NCBI RefSeq assembly: GCF_003461955.1
Contig: NZ_QTYB01000022.1
Location: forward strand, 1 to 33,952
Length of the DNA stretch: 33,952 nucleotides
DNA from: Ruminococcus sp. AM36-2AA
GTDB taxonomy: Bacteria > Bacillota > Clostridia > Lachnospirales > Lachnospiraceae
Reading direction: 5' to 3'
The translations under genes and the position numbers were made by a program. Below the pieces are notes generated by a model. It saw only the letters and a program-made list of their open reading frames with translations. It searched no databases and was not told the origin of the DNA. This document shows positions 7,204 through 14,227 of the stretch, piece by piece. Numbering within the stretch: the stretch's first letter is position 1; each line of letters starts with the position of its first letter.

Positions 7204-7914
7204 TCATACCTCCAATTCATTTTTCTTGGTTCTGGCCGCCGCCTTTTTCGGGCTGGTGGCCTGTTTGCTGTCGGCAAGCTGCTTGCGGATAGATGGCCGG
7301 GGCTTGCGAATACTCACATCACGGCGCTCATCTTTGTTAATCATGGCATATACCCCGTGTCGGTCTTTTATGCTGGTAAAGCACAGGGACTTATAGGGCA
7401 GCATGGCAAAGAGCCGGTCATTGTCCTTGGTGGAAGCCAGTGCGTCAAAGTGCGGTGAGATCTCCACCATAAAATGTGTCTTGTTGGGGCTGTTGGGCGC
7501 GGACAGATCTTTCAGCTTATCCACGATGCGCCGGGCCTCGGTTTCAATCCGGCTGTCATGCAAAGCCGTAACGTGGGCTTTGAAGTCGCCGGGGACGGCC
7601 CGCCCCCGGCTGTGCTGCTCCTGCCGTAAAGCCTCCTGCAGCACAGCCGGGTCATGGGGCTGGGCCTCATACCGCAGGAAATTTCCCAACACCCGGTCAG
7701 GGCTTCCGTCAAAATACTGGCCATCCGGGATGTCACGGGTTCCATGCTCATAAAAGAGCCGGTTCACGCTCACCGGCTGGGAGGCTTCAACGACGTGCCG
7801 GAAATGCTGCTGATAGTCCAGCTCATAGAGATTACCCCGGATGGTGCCGCCCTGTGTGCCGGTCAACTCCACCGCATGGCGAAATTCTAATATAGTGTAA
7901 CAACAGTTTTTCAT
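7204..7914 (-). pseudogene. Tn1549-type accessory protein, C-terminal part only
   Basis: The frame encodes 236 residues, of which those from LEFRHAVELTGTQGG onward resemble the C-terminal region of a large accessory protein found in Tn1549-like elements (YodL-containing group). Recognisable stretches include YELDYQQHFRHVVE, the MVEISPHFDAL segment, the MLPYKSLCF segment and a basic PKKAAARTKK tail. The first ten residues come from antisense relaxase sequence, so the apparent ATG at 7914 is accidental and the gene has lost its true N-terminus at a junction near 7890. Function of the family is not known to me beyond association with conjugation modules. Confidence 0.65.
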
Positions 7915-7993
7915 CAGTCTTATCAGGATTCGTAATATAGTCCAGAGCTTTCTTGTCTGTTACTTTAATGGGGAAGATCTTAAGATACGCCAT
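7832..7993 (-). pseudogene. Relaxase (MobA/VirD2 type), N-terminal remnant
   Basis: Starting at ATG 7993, overlapping the end of mobC by 34 bases, the minus strand reads MAYLKIFPIKVTDKK and then ALDYITNPDKTDEKLL, the characteristic first residues of MOB-P relaxases of Clostridia. After residue 33 or so the frame crosses the junction into the Tn1549-type sequence and stops at 7832. The catalytic tyrosine and HxH motifs of a complete relaxase (400 or more residues) are gone, so this element cannot start its own transfer. Confidence 0.85.
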
Positions 7994-8283
7994 AATTCTT
8001 TCACCATCTCTTTCAATTCTTGCATTTCTTCCGGATACAGATCTCCGGTGCTGTTTACTTTCTTGGCAATCTGATTAATATTCACACCGATCTTATGCAT
8101 TTCCTCGTATTGTTTCTTTAATGGAGTAGTGTCTGTATTGACAATATAACCGTCGATTGCCATTTTACGAAGGTAAGCTCCCATATTTTTTGTTTTTGAT
8201 TCAATCATCTTTCTGCGAATCAGCTTCTTTTCTTCCGGGGAAACACAAAACAAAATTTGTATATTTCTTTTTCTCTTTGCCAT
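7960..8283 (-). CDS. mobC: Mobilization protein MobC
   Basis: Encodes 107 residues. The N-terminal RKRNIQILFCVSPEEKKLIRRKM is a ribbon-helix-helix-like DNA-binding start, and GVNINQIAKKVNSTGDL is the signature of the relaxosome accessory protein family. MobC proteins help the relaxase melt oriT. The gene is complete and overlaps the relaxase start, as usual in this family. Upstream (8284-8498) lies a region dense in inverted repeats that fits an oriT. Its partner relaxase is truncated, so MobC may now only act with a relaxase supplied by another element. Confidence 0.9.
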   Translation of the reverse strand: MAKRKRNIQILFCVSPEEKKLIRRKMIESKTKNMGAYLRKMAIDGYIVNTDTTPLKKQYEEMHKIGVNINQIAKKVNSTGDLYPEEMQELKEMVKELWRILRSSPLK

Positions 8284-8334
8284 AGGCAGATTCTCATTTC
8301 ATTGGTTCTTCGAAGTAGTGACTTCTGAGTTTTT

Positions 8335-8424
8335 AATTTAGGGCAGGGTTCCCTAAATTGTTGGTTTTTCGGAAGTGTATATACACTTCCTGTCCTTGCT
8401 ATTTACCGGTGGCACAGCCGCCGG
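8335..8424. other. Candidate origin of transfer (oriT)
   Basis: Three inverted repeats lie within 90 bases, directly upstream of mobC: AATTTAGGG (8335-8343) with CCCTAAATT (8351-8359); the perfect palindrome GGAAGTGTATATACACTTCC (8371-8390); and CCGGTGGC (8406-8413) with GCCGCCGG (8417-8424). The single-stranded stretch TGTCCTTGCTATTTA between the last two is where I would look for the nick. No protein-coding frame covers 8284-8498. Confidence 0.6.
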
Positions 8425-8498
8425 AAGAGAGTCCTTAAAAAAGATTCCTCTATAAATAAGGTACTGAGAGAAGAAAAAGAAGAAAAGAGGTCAAACCG

Positions 8499-8609
8499 AT
8501 GTCACGGAAAAACCATAAGATGATAGATGGGAGACTACTGCAAACGAATAAGAAGTATTCCCAGTTAAAGATAAAGCAGAAAGAAAAGATTGCGGAAGTA
8601 TGCGATTGA
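8499..8609 (+). CDS. Small basic protein, possibly a truncated gene
   Basis: Encodes 36 residues (MSRKNHKMIDGRLLQTNKKY then a lysine-rich end), ATG 8499 with AAAGAGG about 8 bases upstream. It is strongly basic and resembles the N-terminus of longer small proteins that I associate with Lachnospiraceae mobile elements, so it may be the start of a gene broken at about 8600. It overlaps the next frame by 20 bases. Function unknown. Confidence 0.45.
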   Translation: MSRKNHKMIDGRLLQTNKKYSQLKIKQKEKIAEVCD

Positions 8610-9039
8610 TAAGGTTTCAAAACCGGAACGTTGTGCCAGTCGAAAAGCTGGCGGAACCGGATATCGCTATACCTGTCAGGTGGGCGGGAAAATCTGTCAT
8701 CTGACTTATGAAGAAAATTATAAATGGTTTATGCCATTTGTGAATAAGCTTGAAACACTGATAAAGAATCTGACAATCCAGTGTGTAAGGCTAAAAGAGG
8801 AAGTCCTGCAATTGCGAAAAGAAAAGAAGAGATTGTCAGAGGATGTGGAGTTTTACAAGGGCAAGATTAAGGATATGAGTGATAGGACAGAGCTGTTGCA
8901 GGAAAAGGCTGATGATCTGGAGCGTGTGAAGAGATATGCCGGTGCAGAGCAGATTGATACGATTATTCGTAAGGTAAAGGAACAGGAGCGTACAGAGCAG
9001 CAGATAAGGCGGTATGACAGGTCTTATGGGACAAGATAA
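8590..9039 (+). CDS. Coiled-coil protein of mobile element, unknown function
   Basis: Encodes 149 residues from a TTG at 8590; the true start is uncertain because no convincing ribosome site precedes it and the first 30 residues could be joined from another gene. The first third has RYTCQVGGKICHLTYEEN with two cysteines, and the rest (about 50-140) is a long charged coiled coil (LKEEVLQLRKEKKRLSEDVE). No enzyme motif is seen. It is followed by an overlapping small gene, so both likely belong to one accessory operon of the element. Confidence 0.55.
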   Translation: MRKYAIDKVSKPERCASRKAGGTGYRYTCQVGGKICHLTYEENYKWFMPFVNKLETLIKNLTIQCVRLKEEVLQLRKEKKRLSEDVEFYKGKIKDMSDRTELLQEKADDLERVKRYAGAEQIDTIIRKVKEQERTEQQIRRYDRSYGTR

Positions 9040-9412
9040 TGGGAAGGATGGATTTGATGAGATGAAAGATAATCGAATGGATAATATCGTGGAATATGCT
9101 TATAACATGGATAACGGCTATGTTGAGGTGTGGTTTACAGATGGAAATATGTTACGGATAAAGTGCGAAGAAGTGGAGGCTGCTCTGAGGACAACAGAGC
9201 AGTCTCTGGCGAAGCTGCATAGGTTGTTGGATAACAAGCCGATAGAGTATGTGGCAATGGCTTTGTCCGGGGAAATGCAGGCATATTGTGATATTGAGGA
9301 TGATATGGTTAAGGGAATGTTTGGGACGATTGTGCAGGGGTATCTGAAGAATGGGTATAACAGGGTTACAGCGGAGATGATGGCTAGGGAGTTTTTTAGG
9401 TATGAGAGTTGA
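9014..9412 (+). CDS. Small acidic protein of mobile element, unknown function
   Basis: Encodes 132 residues, overlapping the coiled-coil gene by 26 bases. NIVEYAYNMDNGYVEVWFTD is a beta-hairpin-like segment reminiscent of small proteins annotated as DUF6061, but I am not sure of that family. The second half is helical (EQSLAKLHRLLDNKPIEYVA). ATG 9014 is the longest start; ATG 9026 or 9062 are alternatives. A weak hairpin AAAACA/TGTTTT (9428-9444) follows. Confidence 0.55.
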   Translation: MTGLMGQDNGKDGFDEMKDNRMDNIVEYAYNMDNGYVEVWFTDGNMLRIKCEEVEAALRTTEQSLAKLHRLLDNKPIEYVAMALSGEMQAYCDIEDDMVKGMFGTIVQGYLKNGYNRVTAEMMAREFFRYES

Positions 9413-9475
9413 AATATATTTACTAGTAAAACAGGAAGTGTTTTGTTATTATTTATTTGAAATGGAGGGCTGATT

Positions 9476-10426
9476 ATGATGAAAGCATTAAATGAAAAAA
9501 TAAATAATTTATATCAAAGCCAAAATAAGAATATGGGCGGAAAAGGTTTGTTATGGATGGCCTTGATTTTTGCTGTTTTAAGCTGTTATTTCTTTATACC
9601 TAATATTTTTTCTGAGGGAGTGATTGATAGAGTTATTTTTAGATATTTAATAATTGCATTTGCTTTTTTGGCTACATTGTCGTTCACTTCATATTTTTAC
9701 ATATATAGTAAAAAGAAAACATCAAAACGATTCACTAGCATTGTAATAGTCTTGTATAAACTTTTTTTGACGATATGTGTCGTTATTTGTATTCCTATAA
9801 TAATTTTTTTGAAAATAACCGAAATAATATTAAGTTACAGAGCTAAAAAGTTAGATAATTTGGAAAACTGGCTTATTATTTTAGTTATTGATTTGTTTGT
9901 TATTATGGCTTTGTGTTATATTGATATTTTGAGTGTGCAAAGAGTAACGGAATCTATAATTTATTTTGTAAAAAATCAATACAACTATAATATTATTAAA
10001 TATCCGTTGGAATTATTTTTGATATTATGCCTATTTAAATTAGAGATGGATGTTACTAATATGATCATACTAAAAGTTATGAATCATTTTGGGATTTCTA
10101 AAATAAAAAGGAAAGTAGGCGAAAGACAGAAAAACAAGACCTATGACTATTTGATTAAAGATGATATTTCCAAGTATATAGATGAAAAGAATAATGATAT
10201 AAAGCAATATGAAGAAAAACAAAAGGATAGTTTAAGATATGATTTGGAATATCAAAAGAAAACCATTTGGAAATTTCAATTGGTATGTTTAATTATATTA
10301 TTTTTTATTGCAACATTTATTCCAGATTGGTTATTCATGGGGCATCAGGGAGATGCAATTAATGTTATAACTATTTTTACATTAATTATGTTGTATATTG
10401 ATAAGAGAAAAGAGTGGAGATATTAA
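9476..10426 (+). CDS. Multi-pass membrane protein of unknown function
   Basis: Encodes 316 residues, ATG 9476 with GGAGGG 6 bases upstream. About six membrane segments are visible: near 25-47, 53-75, 89-115, 131-150, 172-188 and a final pair near 265-285 and 292-305. Between 205 and 255 there is a long charged, probably cytoplasmic helical region (YDYLIKDDISKYIDEKNNDI). No family was recognised. Base composition is clearly more AT-rich than the flanking mobilisation genes, the same as the Thoeris-like genes 250 bases downstream, so it likely arrived with that cargo. It could be an additional defence effector or an unrelated gene. Confidence 0.7.
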   Translation: MMKALNEKINNLYQSQNKNMGGKGLLWMALIFAVLSCYFFIPNIFSEGVIDRVIFRYLIIAFAFLATLSFTSYFYIYSKKKTSKRFTSIVIVLYKLFLTICVVICIPIIIFLKITEIILSYRAKKLDNLENWLIILVIDLFVIMALCYIDILSVQRVTESIIYFVKNQYNYNIIKYPLELFLILCLFKLEMDVTNMIILKVMNHFGISKIKRKVGERQKNKTYDYLIKDDISKYIDEKNNDIKQYEEKQKDSLRYDLEYQKKTIWKFQLVCLIILFFIATFIPDWLFMGHQGDAINVITIFTLIMLYIDKRKEWRY

Positions 10427-10482
10427 TACAGGAGATAGCAGACTTATTATTGAAATTGAAACGTAAAGTTTATAAAATTTTT

Positions 10483-10513
10483 TTGATGAAAAACGATTTA
10501 ATTATGATATAAT
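10483..10513 (+). promoter_or_regulatory. Promoter of the Thoeris-like operon
   Basis: TATAAT at 10508-10513 is preceded by TGA, giving an extended -10. A weak -35 TTGATG at 10483-10488 lies 19 bases upstream. It sits after the membrane protein stop and before the TIR remnant and thsA-like gene. Confidence 0.6.
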
Positions 10514-10524
10514 TTGAAATATAG

Positions 10525-10680
10525 ATTCGCCAATGGTGTGCTTGGGAAATCGGAAATTTCTACACAAAGCATAAAGAAGAAAAATATTACACAAGTTTTT
10601 ATGATAAAACAGAACCTCGAAACGATATCTTAGATACATTTAGGCCAATGAGAGAAGTAGTTCTAGGAGAGATACGATGA
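10525..10680 (+). pseudogene. 3' remnant of a probable TIR-domain gene
   Basis: A 51-codon open stretch without a start codon ends at TGA 10678-10680, overlapping the next ATG (ATGA). It encodes IRQWCAWEIGNFYTKHKEEK and then a further 31 residues ending VLGEIR. The W-x-x-W-E-I pattern looks like the catalytic-glutamate helix of TIR domains, comparable with NWEIEKAV in the downstream ThsB-like protein. The 4-base overlap with the effector gene is what one expects from a former operon partner, so the locus may once have had two TIR sensors. The upstream part has been lost. Confidence 0.5.
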
Positions 10681-11567
10681 AAATATTATTTCGTACAATG
10701 AGATATAACTGGCGTTACATATTTTCTAAAAGTAACAAAATCGCAGTAGCCCTATTTTCTGTTTGGGGGTTTGTTACATTAGTTACACCTACAGATATTA
10801 TGTTAAATTGTATTGATAATATAGTTCTGCGAATAATTGTAGCCGTGCTTATTTTGATGGTAATCTATTTTGCTATAGTAATAGGGGTCACGATTTATAC
10901 GAAGCAAAGAAAACAAGTGAAAATTTTTGATCTTCACTCAAATCATTCGTTGTTTGTGGAATATGGGGATTTATTTAATAGCGGAGATCCAAATGAAGAG
11001 AAGAACATTGCTTTTGCTGGGAATCGATGTTTCGACACGATTGTGGATGATGATTTAATAGGGTCAAAAAAAATTCACGGTATGGCACTTAAACGAATAT
11101 ATGAGCAAGGCAATAGGGATTCAGATACAGTCTCGAATGAGATACAAAACAATTTGTCATTGCATGGATATAAGTATACAGATCTCAAACAAAAAGAAAA
11201 ACGAAGTGGAAACTTGCGTCGATATGATGTCGGATCGGTTGCTGAAATAAATGGTCTCAACAATGAACAGTATTTTATCTTGGGGCTAACATATTTTGAC
11301 AATGAATTAAGAGCCCATGTCGAAAAGATAGACTATATAAAAGCTATAGCTTCTTTAGTAAAGTATATTTCAGAACGCTCTCAAGGGTTTTCTACATATA
11401 TGCCTGTAATTGGGACGGGAGGGGCTGATGCAGGCAGTGTAAATGACTTAGTTGTCTATATTGTTAAAACAATTGAGCTTTTTAAGGATGAAATAGATTG
11501 CGATATACATATTGTTGTAAGTGATAAAGAAGAAAAATTAGGTTTGATGAACCTGAAAATGTTATAG
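10677..11567 (+). CDS. thsA: Thoeris effector ThsA, transmembrane-macro type
   Basis: Encodes 296 residues. Two membrane helices come first (about 22-42, ALFSVWGFVTLVTP, and 48-73, LRIIVAVLILMVIYFAIVIG). A macro-like domain follows (about 80-290), recognisable from FDLHSNHSLFVEYGDLF, EEKNIAFAGNRCFDTIVDDD and the glycine-rich loop PVIGTGGADAG. This architecture, next to a DUF1863-type TIR gene, is that of type II Thoeris ThsA (macro domain, DUF6430). In that system the TIR protein makes an ADP-ribose-derived signal (as I recall, histidine-ADP-ribose), which binds the macro domain and triggers membrane damage by the effector. The next gene starts 13 bases downstream. All parts seem intact. Confidence 0.85.
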   Translation: MKILFRTMRYNWRYIFSKSNKIAVALFSVWGFVTLVTPTDIMLNCIDNIVLRIIVAVLILMVIYFAIVIGVTIYTKQRKQVKIFDLHSNHSLFVEYGDLFNSGDPNEEKNIAFAGNRCFDTIVDDDLIGSKKIHGMALKRIYEQGNRDSDTVSNEIQNNLSLHGYKYTDLKQKEKRSGNLRRYDVGSVAEINGLNNEQYFILGLTYFDNELRAHVEKIDYIKAIASLVKYISERSQGFSTYMPVIGTGGADAGSVNDLVVYIVKTIELFKDEIDCDIHIVVSDKEEKLGLMNLKML

Positions 11568-11580
11568 GGAGGAACCACAC

Positions 11581-12135
11581 GTGAACAGAACAGGTACATA
11601 TGTTGCCTTTGACGGGCAGGGATCGACAGATCCTACAGAAAGCGATATTCATTATTTTAACTTGCTGAAGGCATGGAATAAATCTGGAAGTATAGATTTT
11701 AGGTTTACTAATTCACATGAAAAAACTTATCAGGTACGTGATAGCTCATCAAAAGCAACGCTTTTTAACAGATTAGAAACTAGATTATCAGCGAGTAAGA
11801 ATTTTCTTCTGATTATATCGGATAAGACAAATTATGACAGAGGAATTCTTAATTGGGAAATTGAAAAGGCCGTTGATTATTATGAGTTGCCAATCATAAT
11901 AGCATATCCAGGGTATTCTAAGATTGGCGCACCTTCAGAATTGAATAGCATGTGGACAAAATCTTTGGCGGAACGAATAAAAAATGAAAGGGCACATTGT
12001 ATACATATACCGTTAAAAAAAGAACCGATATTTGACGCGATTAATCAGTTTTCTGTTGTTAATTCAAAGTATCCTAAGGGAGGCGCTTTGGGGTGTTACT
12101 CAGAGGAAGCGTATAAAAGCTGGGGTATTGTTTAG
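11581..12135 (+). CDS. thsB: Thoeris TIR-domain sensor ThsB
   Basis: Encodes 184 residues from GTG 11581, with GGAGG 8 bases upstream. TYVAFDGQGSTDPTESDIHY opens the first strand and loop of a ThsB/DUF1863 TIR fold. FRFTNSHEKTYQVRDSSSKA, LLIISDKTNYDRG and ILNWEIEKAVDYYELPIIIA follow, with E93 at the position of the TIR catalytic glutamate. Family knowledge: on phage infection ThsB consumes NAD to make a signal for ThsA. The pair is co-oriented and close, so it forms an operon. The last 30 residues (KGGALGCYSEEAYKSWGIV) look family-like, so the gene is complete. Base use is AT-rich as in thsA. Confidence 0.87.
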   Translation: MNRTGTYVAFDGQGSTDPTESDIHYFNLLKAWNKSGSIDFRFTNSHEKTYQVRDSSSKATLFNRLETRLSASKNFLLIISDKTNYDRGILNWEIEKAVDYYELPIIIAYPGYSKIGAPSELNSMWTKSLAERIKNERAHCIHIPLKKEPIFDAINQFSVVNSKYPKGGALGCYSEEAYKSWGIV

Positions 12136-12139
12136 CAAC

Positions 12140-12247
12140 GTGAAAACGAGCTTCGGCTTATATGCTATTCTGGGTACAATTTGGGTACAGCAGCTTTGTA
12201 ACCACATTAATAAGATACAAAACCGTATCAAAATGATGCGGTTTTGA
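12140..12247 (+). other. Possible right end of the element / integrase tail
   Basis: The stretch contains the direct repeat GGGTACA (near 12176 and 12184). In one frame it reads FGLYAILGTIWVQQLCNHIN and then a short basic end before a stop at 12247, which resembles the last codons of integrase genes next to an attachment site. After it the sequence changes to chromosomal remnants. This is an inference; no matching att core was found at the window's left edge. Confidence 0.3.
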
Positions 12248-12250
12248 AAC
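12219..12250 (+). terminator. Terminator after the Thoeris operon
   Basis: AAAACCGTATCA (12219-12230) pairs with TGATGCGGTTTT (12234-12245), 12 bp with one G-T pair, around a 3-base loop. The 3' arm ends in four T. Confidence 0.7.
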
Positions 12251-12403
12251 ACAATAACAATAAAGTAACATGAAAAATGAAAGATTCAGCATTCTGGTAT
12301 AAACACGTGATAGAGACAAATGGAGTCGAATTATAAAAAGAAGAGACCGGATATGAAGATCCATCTTTTTGCGATCTGATGTGGAAAATCTGGAGAAGAA
12401 TCA

Positions 12404-13003
12404 TTGGGTCCGGCAGAAGTATTGAAGCTTCATGAGGTTTCAGTAAAAGAATTCCAGACGCTTGTGGCAACAGGGGAAGTGAAGCATGTTGCAGGCCTTG
12501 CAGCGTGGGCACGCTGGATGAGCAGAGAAGATGAAAAAATAATGGAATATCATGGACTGGTATCTTATAACCCGGACAAATATCAGGAAGATCATGTATC
12601 CTGGTGGGACTGTGTCGACGTGATCTCTTCCAGCGGATATTATCCGATTGATCAATGGGAGCAGGAACTGGATCGTATCGAAAAAACCGTCTTAAAATAT
12701 AGGAAACCATTTTTCTTTGCCGAAGCGGGATGTATGTCACGAAAAGGCTCCGGGATGATTCCGAATAACTGGGAATTGCAGGGAGAACTTCGCCTGGAAG
12801 AACAGTGTGAATGGTATCGTGCAATGTTTGAGGCCTGTAAGAAACGACCATGGCTTCGTGGCTTTGCTTTATGGGAATGGGCACCAAAGCTGCCTTCTGC
12901 GTCCGAGGCATGGAAGGACGACAGTTATGAAATATGTGAGAAACCGGTGCAGGTGATAATAAAGAGATTCTATGAGCATGAGGCAGGAACCTCATTAATG
13001 TAA
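12404..13003 (+). pseudogene. GH113-like glycosidase, C-terminal fragment in a chimeric frame
   Basis: From about residue 48 the frame encodes the C-terminal half of a TIM-barrel glycosidase of the GH113 (beta-mannanase-like) type: LVSYNPDKYQEDHVSWWDCV, DVISSSGYYPIDQWEQELD, the strand KPFFFAEAGCMS with a catalytic-type glutamate, and GFALWEWAP. The N-terminal barrel half with the acid/base residue is missing. The first 40 or so residues (LHEVSVKEFQTLVATGEVKH) are not GH113 and were not identified. The apparent TTG start is therefore accidental. This is probably chromosomal debris at the edge of the integrated element. Confidence 0.7.
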
Positions 13004-13021
13004 TATTTGTAAAGGAAAAAG

Positions 13022-13072
13022 AACCGTCTGTTTTGATGGGATTAATTTCTGTTATGACAGACTGTTTTTTCT
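13022..13072 (+). terminator. Possible terminator after the glycosidase fragment
   Basis: GTCTGT (13026-13031) and ACAGAC (13057-13062) form a long-loop stem followed by TGTTTTTT. It is weak because the stem is only 6 bp. Confidence 0.4.
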
Positions 13073-13170
13073 ATTCCATTATCAATAGTTGATTTGCGGA
13101 AAAACATCGAAATATATGTGTCGTGAGGAGAAGTTTATGCTGTATATAATACTATTAGTTGAGCTATATG

Positions 13171-13219
13171 GGCATATGTCAAAAATATTATTGACATATG
13201 CCTTTTATAGAACTATTAT
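13171..13219 (+). promoter_or_regulatory. Promoter with palindromic operator before DUF134 gene
   Basis: TTGACA (13191-13196), a 17-base spacer and TATTAT (13214-13219) form a near-consensus promoter. A perfect 12-bp inverted repeat, GGCATATGTCAA (13171-13182) and TTGACATATGCC (13191-13202), covers the -35. A repressor bound here would block polymerase; the adjacent DUF134 DNA-binding protein is the natural candidate. Confidence 0.7.
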
Positions 13220-13246
13220 ATAAGAAAAGCAAGAAAGGAGCAGTTT

Positions 13247-14020
13247 ATGCCGAGACCAGTAAAATGCAGAAAAGTTTGCCATTTCCCCAATGTTTTAGAA
13301 TTCTTTCCGGCAGATGATACTGAGAAAAAAACACCTATTATTCTGACGGTAGATGAGTATGAAACCATCCGTCTTTTGGACAAGAAAGGTTATAGTCAGG
13401 AGCAGTGCGCAGCATCTATGCAAGTCGCAAGAACAACCGTTCAACGAATTTATGAGATTGCCAGGAAGAAAATAGCAGATGCACTCATTGATGGATATCC
13501 GCTTAAAATTGAAGGTGGAGATTTCAAAATCTGTGATGGTCAGAGCAGTAACTGTGGGCTTGGAGGATGTTACAAGCAGGAGCTTCATCAAAAATATGCA
13601 GCGGAAAAAGGAGAAGGTATCATGAGAATAGCAGTAACGTATGAAAATGGACAGATTTTTCAGCACTTTGGACACACAGAGACATTTAAGATTTACGATG
13701 TAGAGGAAGGAAAAGTAGTACATTCAGAAGTAGTAGATACGAATGGAAGCGGACATGGCGCATTGGCAGGAGTTCTTAAAGCATTGAATGCAGATGTTTT
13801 GATCTGTGGCGGAATCGGAGGCGGCGCACAGACAGCGTTAGCGGCAGCCGGCATTAAGCTTTTCGGAGGAGTTTCCGGAGATGCGGATGAAGCAGTAGAA
13901 GCGTTTATCAATGAAACACTCGATTATAATCCGGATGTGAAGTGTTCTCATCATGAGCACAGCCACGGGGAAGGACATACATGTGGCGACCATGGATGTG
14001 GAAGCCATAGCTGTCATTAA
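13247..14020 (+). CDS. DUF134 regulator fused to FeMo-cofactor-type domain
   Basis: Encodes 257 residues. Residues 1-100 are a DUF134 domain: MPRPVKCRKVCHFP, LTVDEYETIRLLDKKGYSQE and the helix-turn-helix QCAASMQVARTTVQRIYEIA. Residues 126-225 are a dinitrogenase iron-molybdenum cofactor (NifX/NafY-like) domain: RIAVTYENGQIFQHFGHTET and VLICGGIGGGAQTAL. The tail (230-257) is rich in His and Cys (HHEHSHGEGHTCGDHGC) and should bind metal. Such proteins probably sense or carry a metal or Fe-S cofactor. GAAAGGAG precedes the ATG. The gene stands alone, with its own operator upstream and no nitrogenase genes nearby. Confidence 0.9.
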   Translation: MPRPVKCRKVCHFPNVLEFFPADDTEKKTPIILTVDEYETIRLLDKKGYSQEQCAASMQVARTTVQRIYEIARKKIADALIDGYPLKIEGGDFKICDGQSSNCGLGGCYKQELHQKYAAEKGEGIMRIAVTYENGQIFQHFGHTETFKIYDVEEGKVVHSEVVDTNGSGHGALAGVLKALNADVLICGGIGGGAQTALAAAGIKLFGGVSGDADEAVEAFINETLDYNPDVKCSHHEHSHGEGHTCGDHGCGSHSCH

Positions 14021-14081
14021 GAAAAATAGCAAAAAATAATAATACAAAAGAATGTGTCAAGGTAATGGAGAAAGGCAACTG

Positions 14082-14172
14082 TTGACTTTTGCCTTTTAGC
14101 GTGTTAAAATCGAGAATGTAGAAAACAAAGACGTTTTGCAGTCATTATTGCAAAGCGTCTTTTTATTTTATC
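14082..14172 (+). promoter_or_regulatory. Promoter and leader terminator before the TSUP gene
   Basis: TTGACT (14082-14087), 17 bases, then TAAAAT (14105-14110) with TG one base upstream. About 10 bases past the expected start of transcription, AAAGACGTTTTGCA (14127-14140) pairs with TGCAAAGCGTCTTT (14149-14162), followed by TTTATTTTA. An intrinsic terminator this close to the promoter suggests control by antitermination. Confidence 0.65.
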
Positions 14173-14227
14173 AGCAGTGATAAAGAGTGTGCGGTAAACA
14201 GATAATACAGAAAAGGAAGAATGCTTT

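Noticed and set aside
9014..9412. Firm DUF6061 assignment
   Set aside because: Only the first beta-hairpin-like segment looks similar; without a profile search the name is not supported.
12228..12995. Long antisense frame (255 codons) over the glycosidase fragment
   Set aside because: Composition is that of a reversed coding frame, there is no ribosome site, and the forward strand has recognisable GH113 motifs.
13171..13202. Inverted repeat as a terminator of the glycosidase fragment
   Set aside because: No T tract after it; its overlap with the -35 of a good promoter makes an operator more likely.
13247..14020. Nitrogen fixation locus
   Set aside because: The FeMo-cofactor-type domain occurs widely outside nitrogenase systems, and no nif genes are present.
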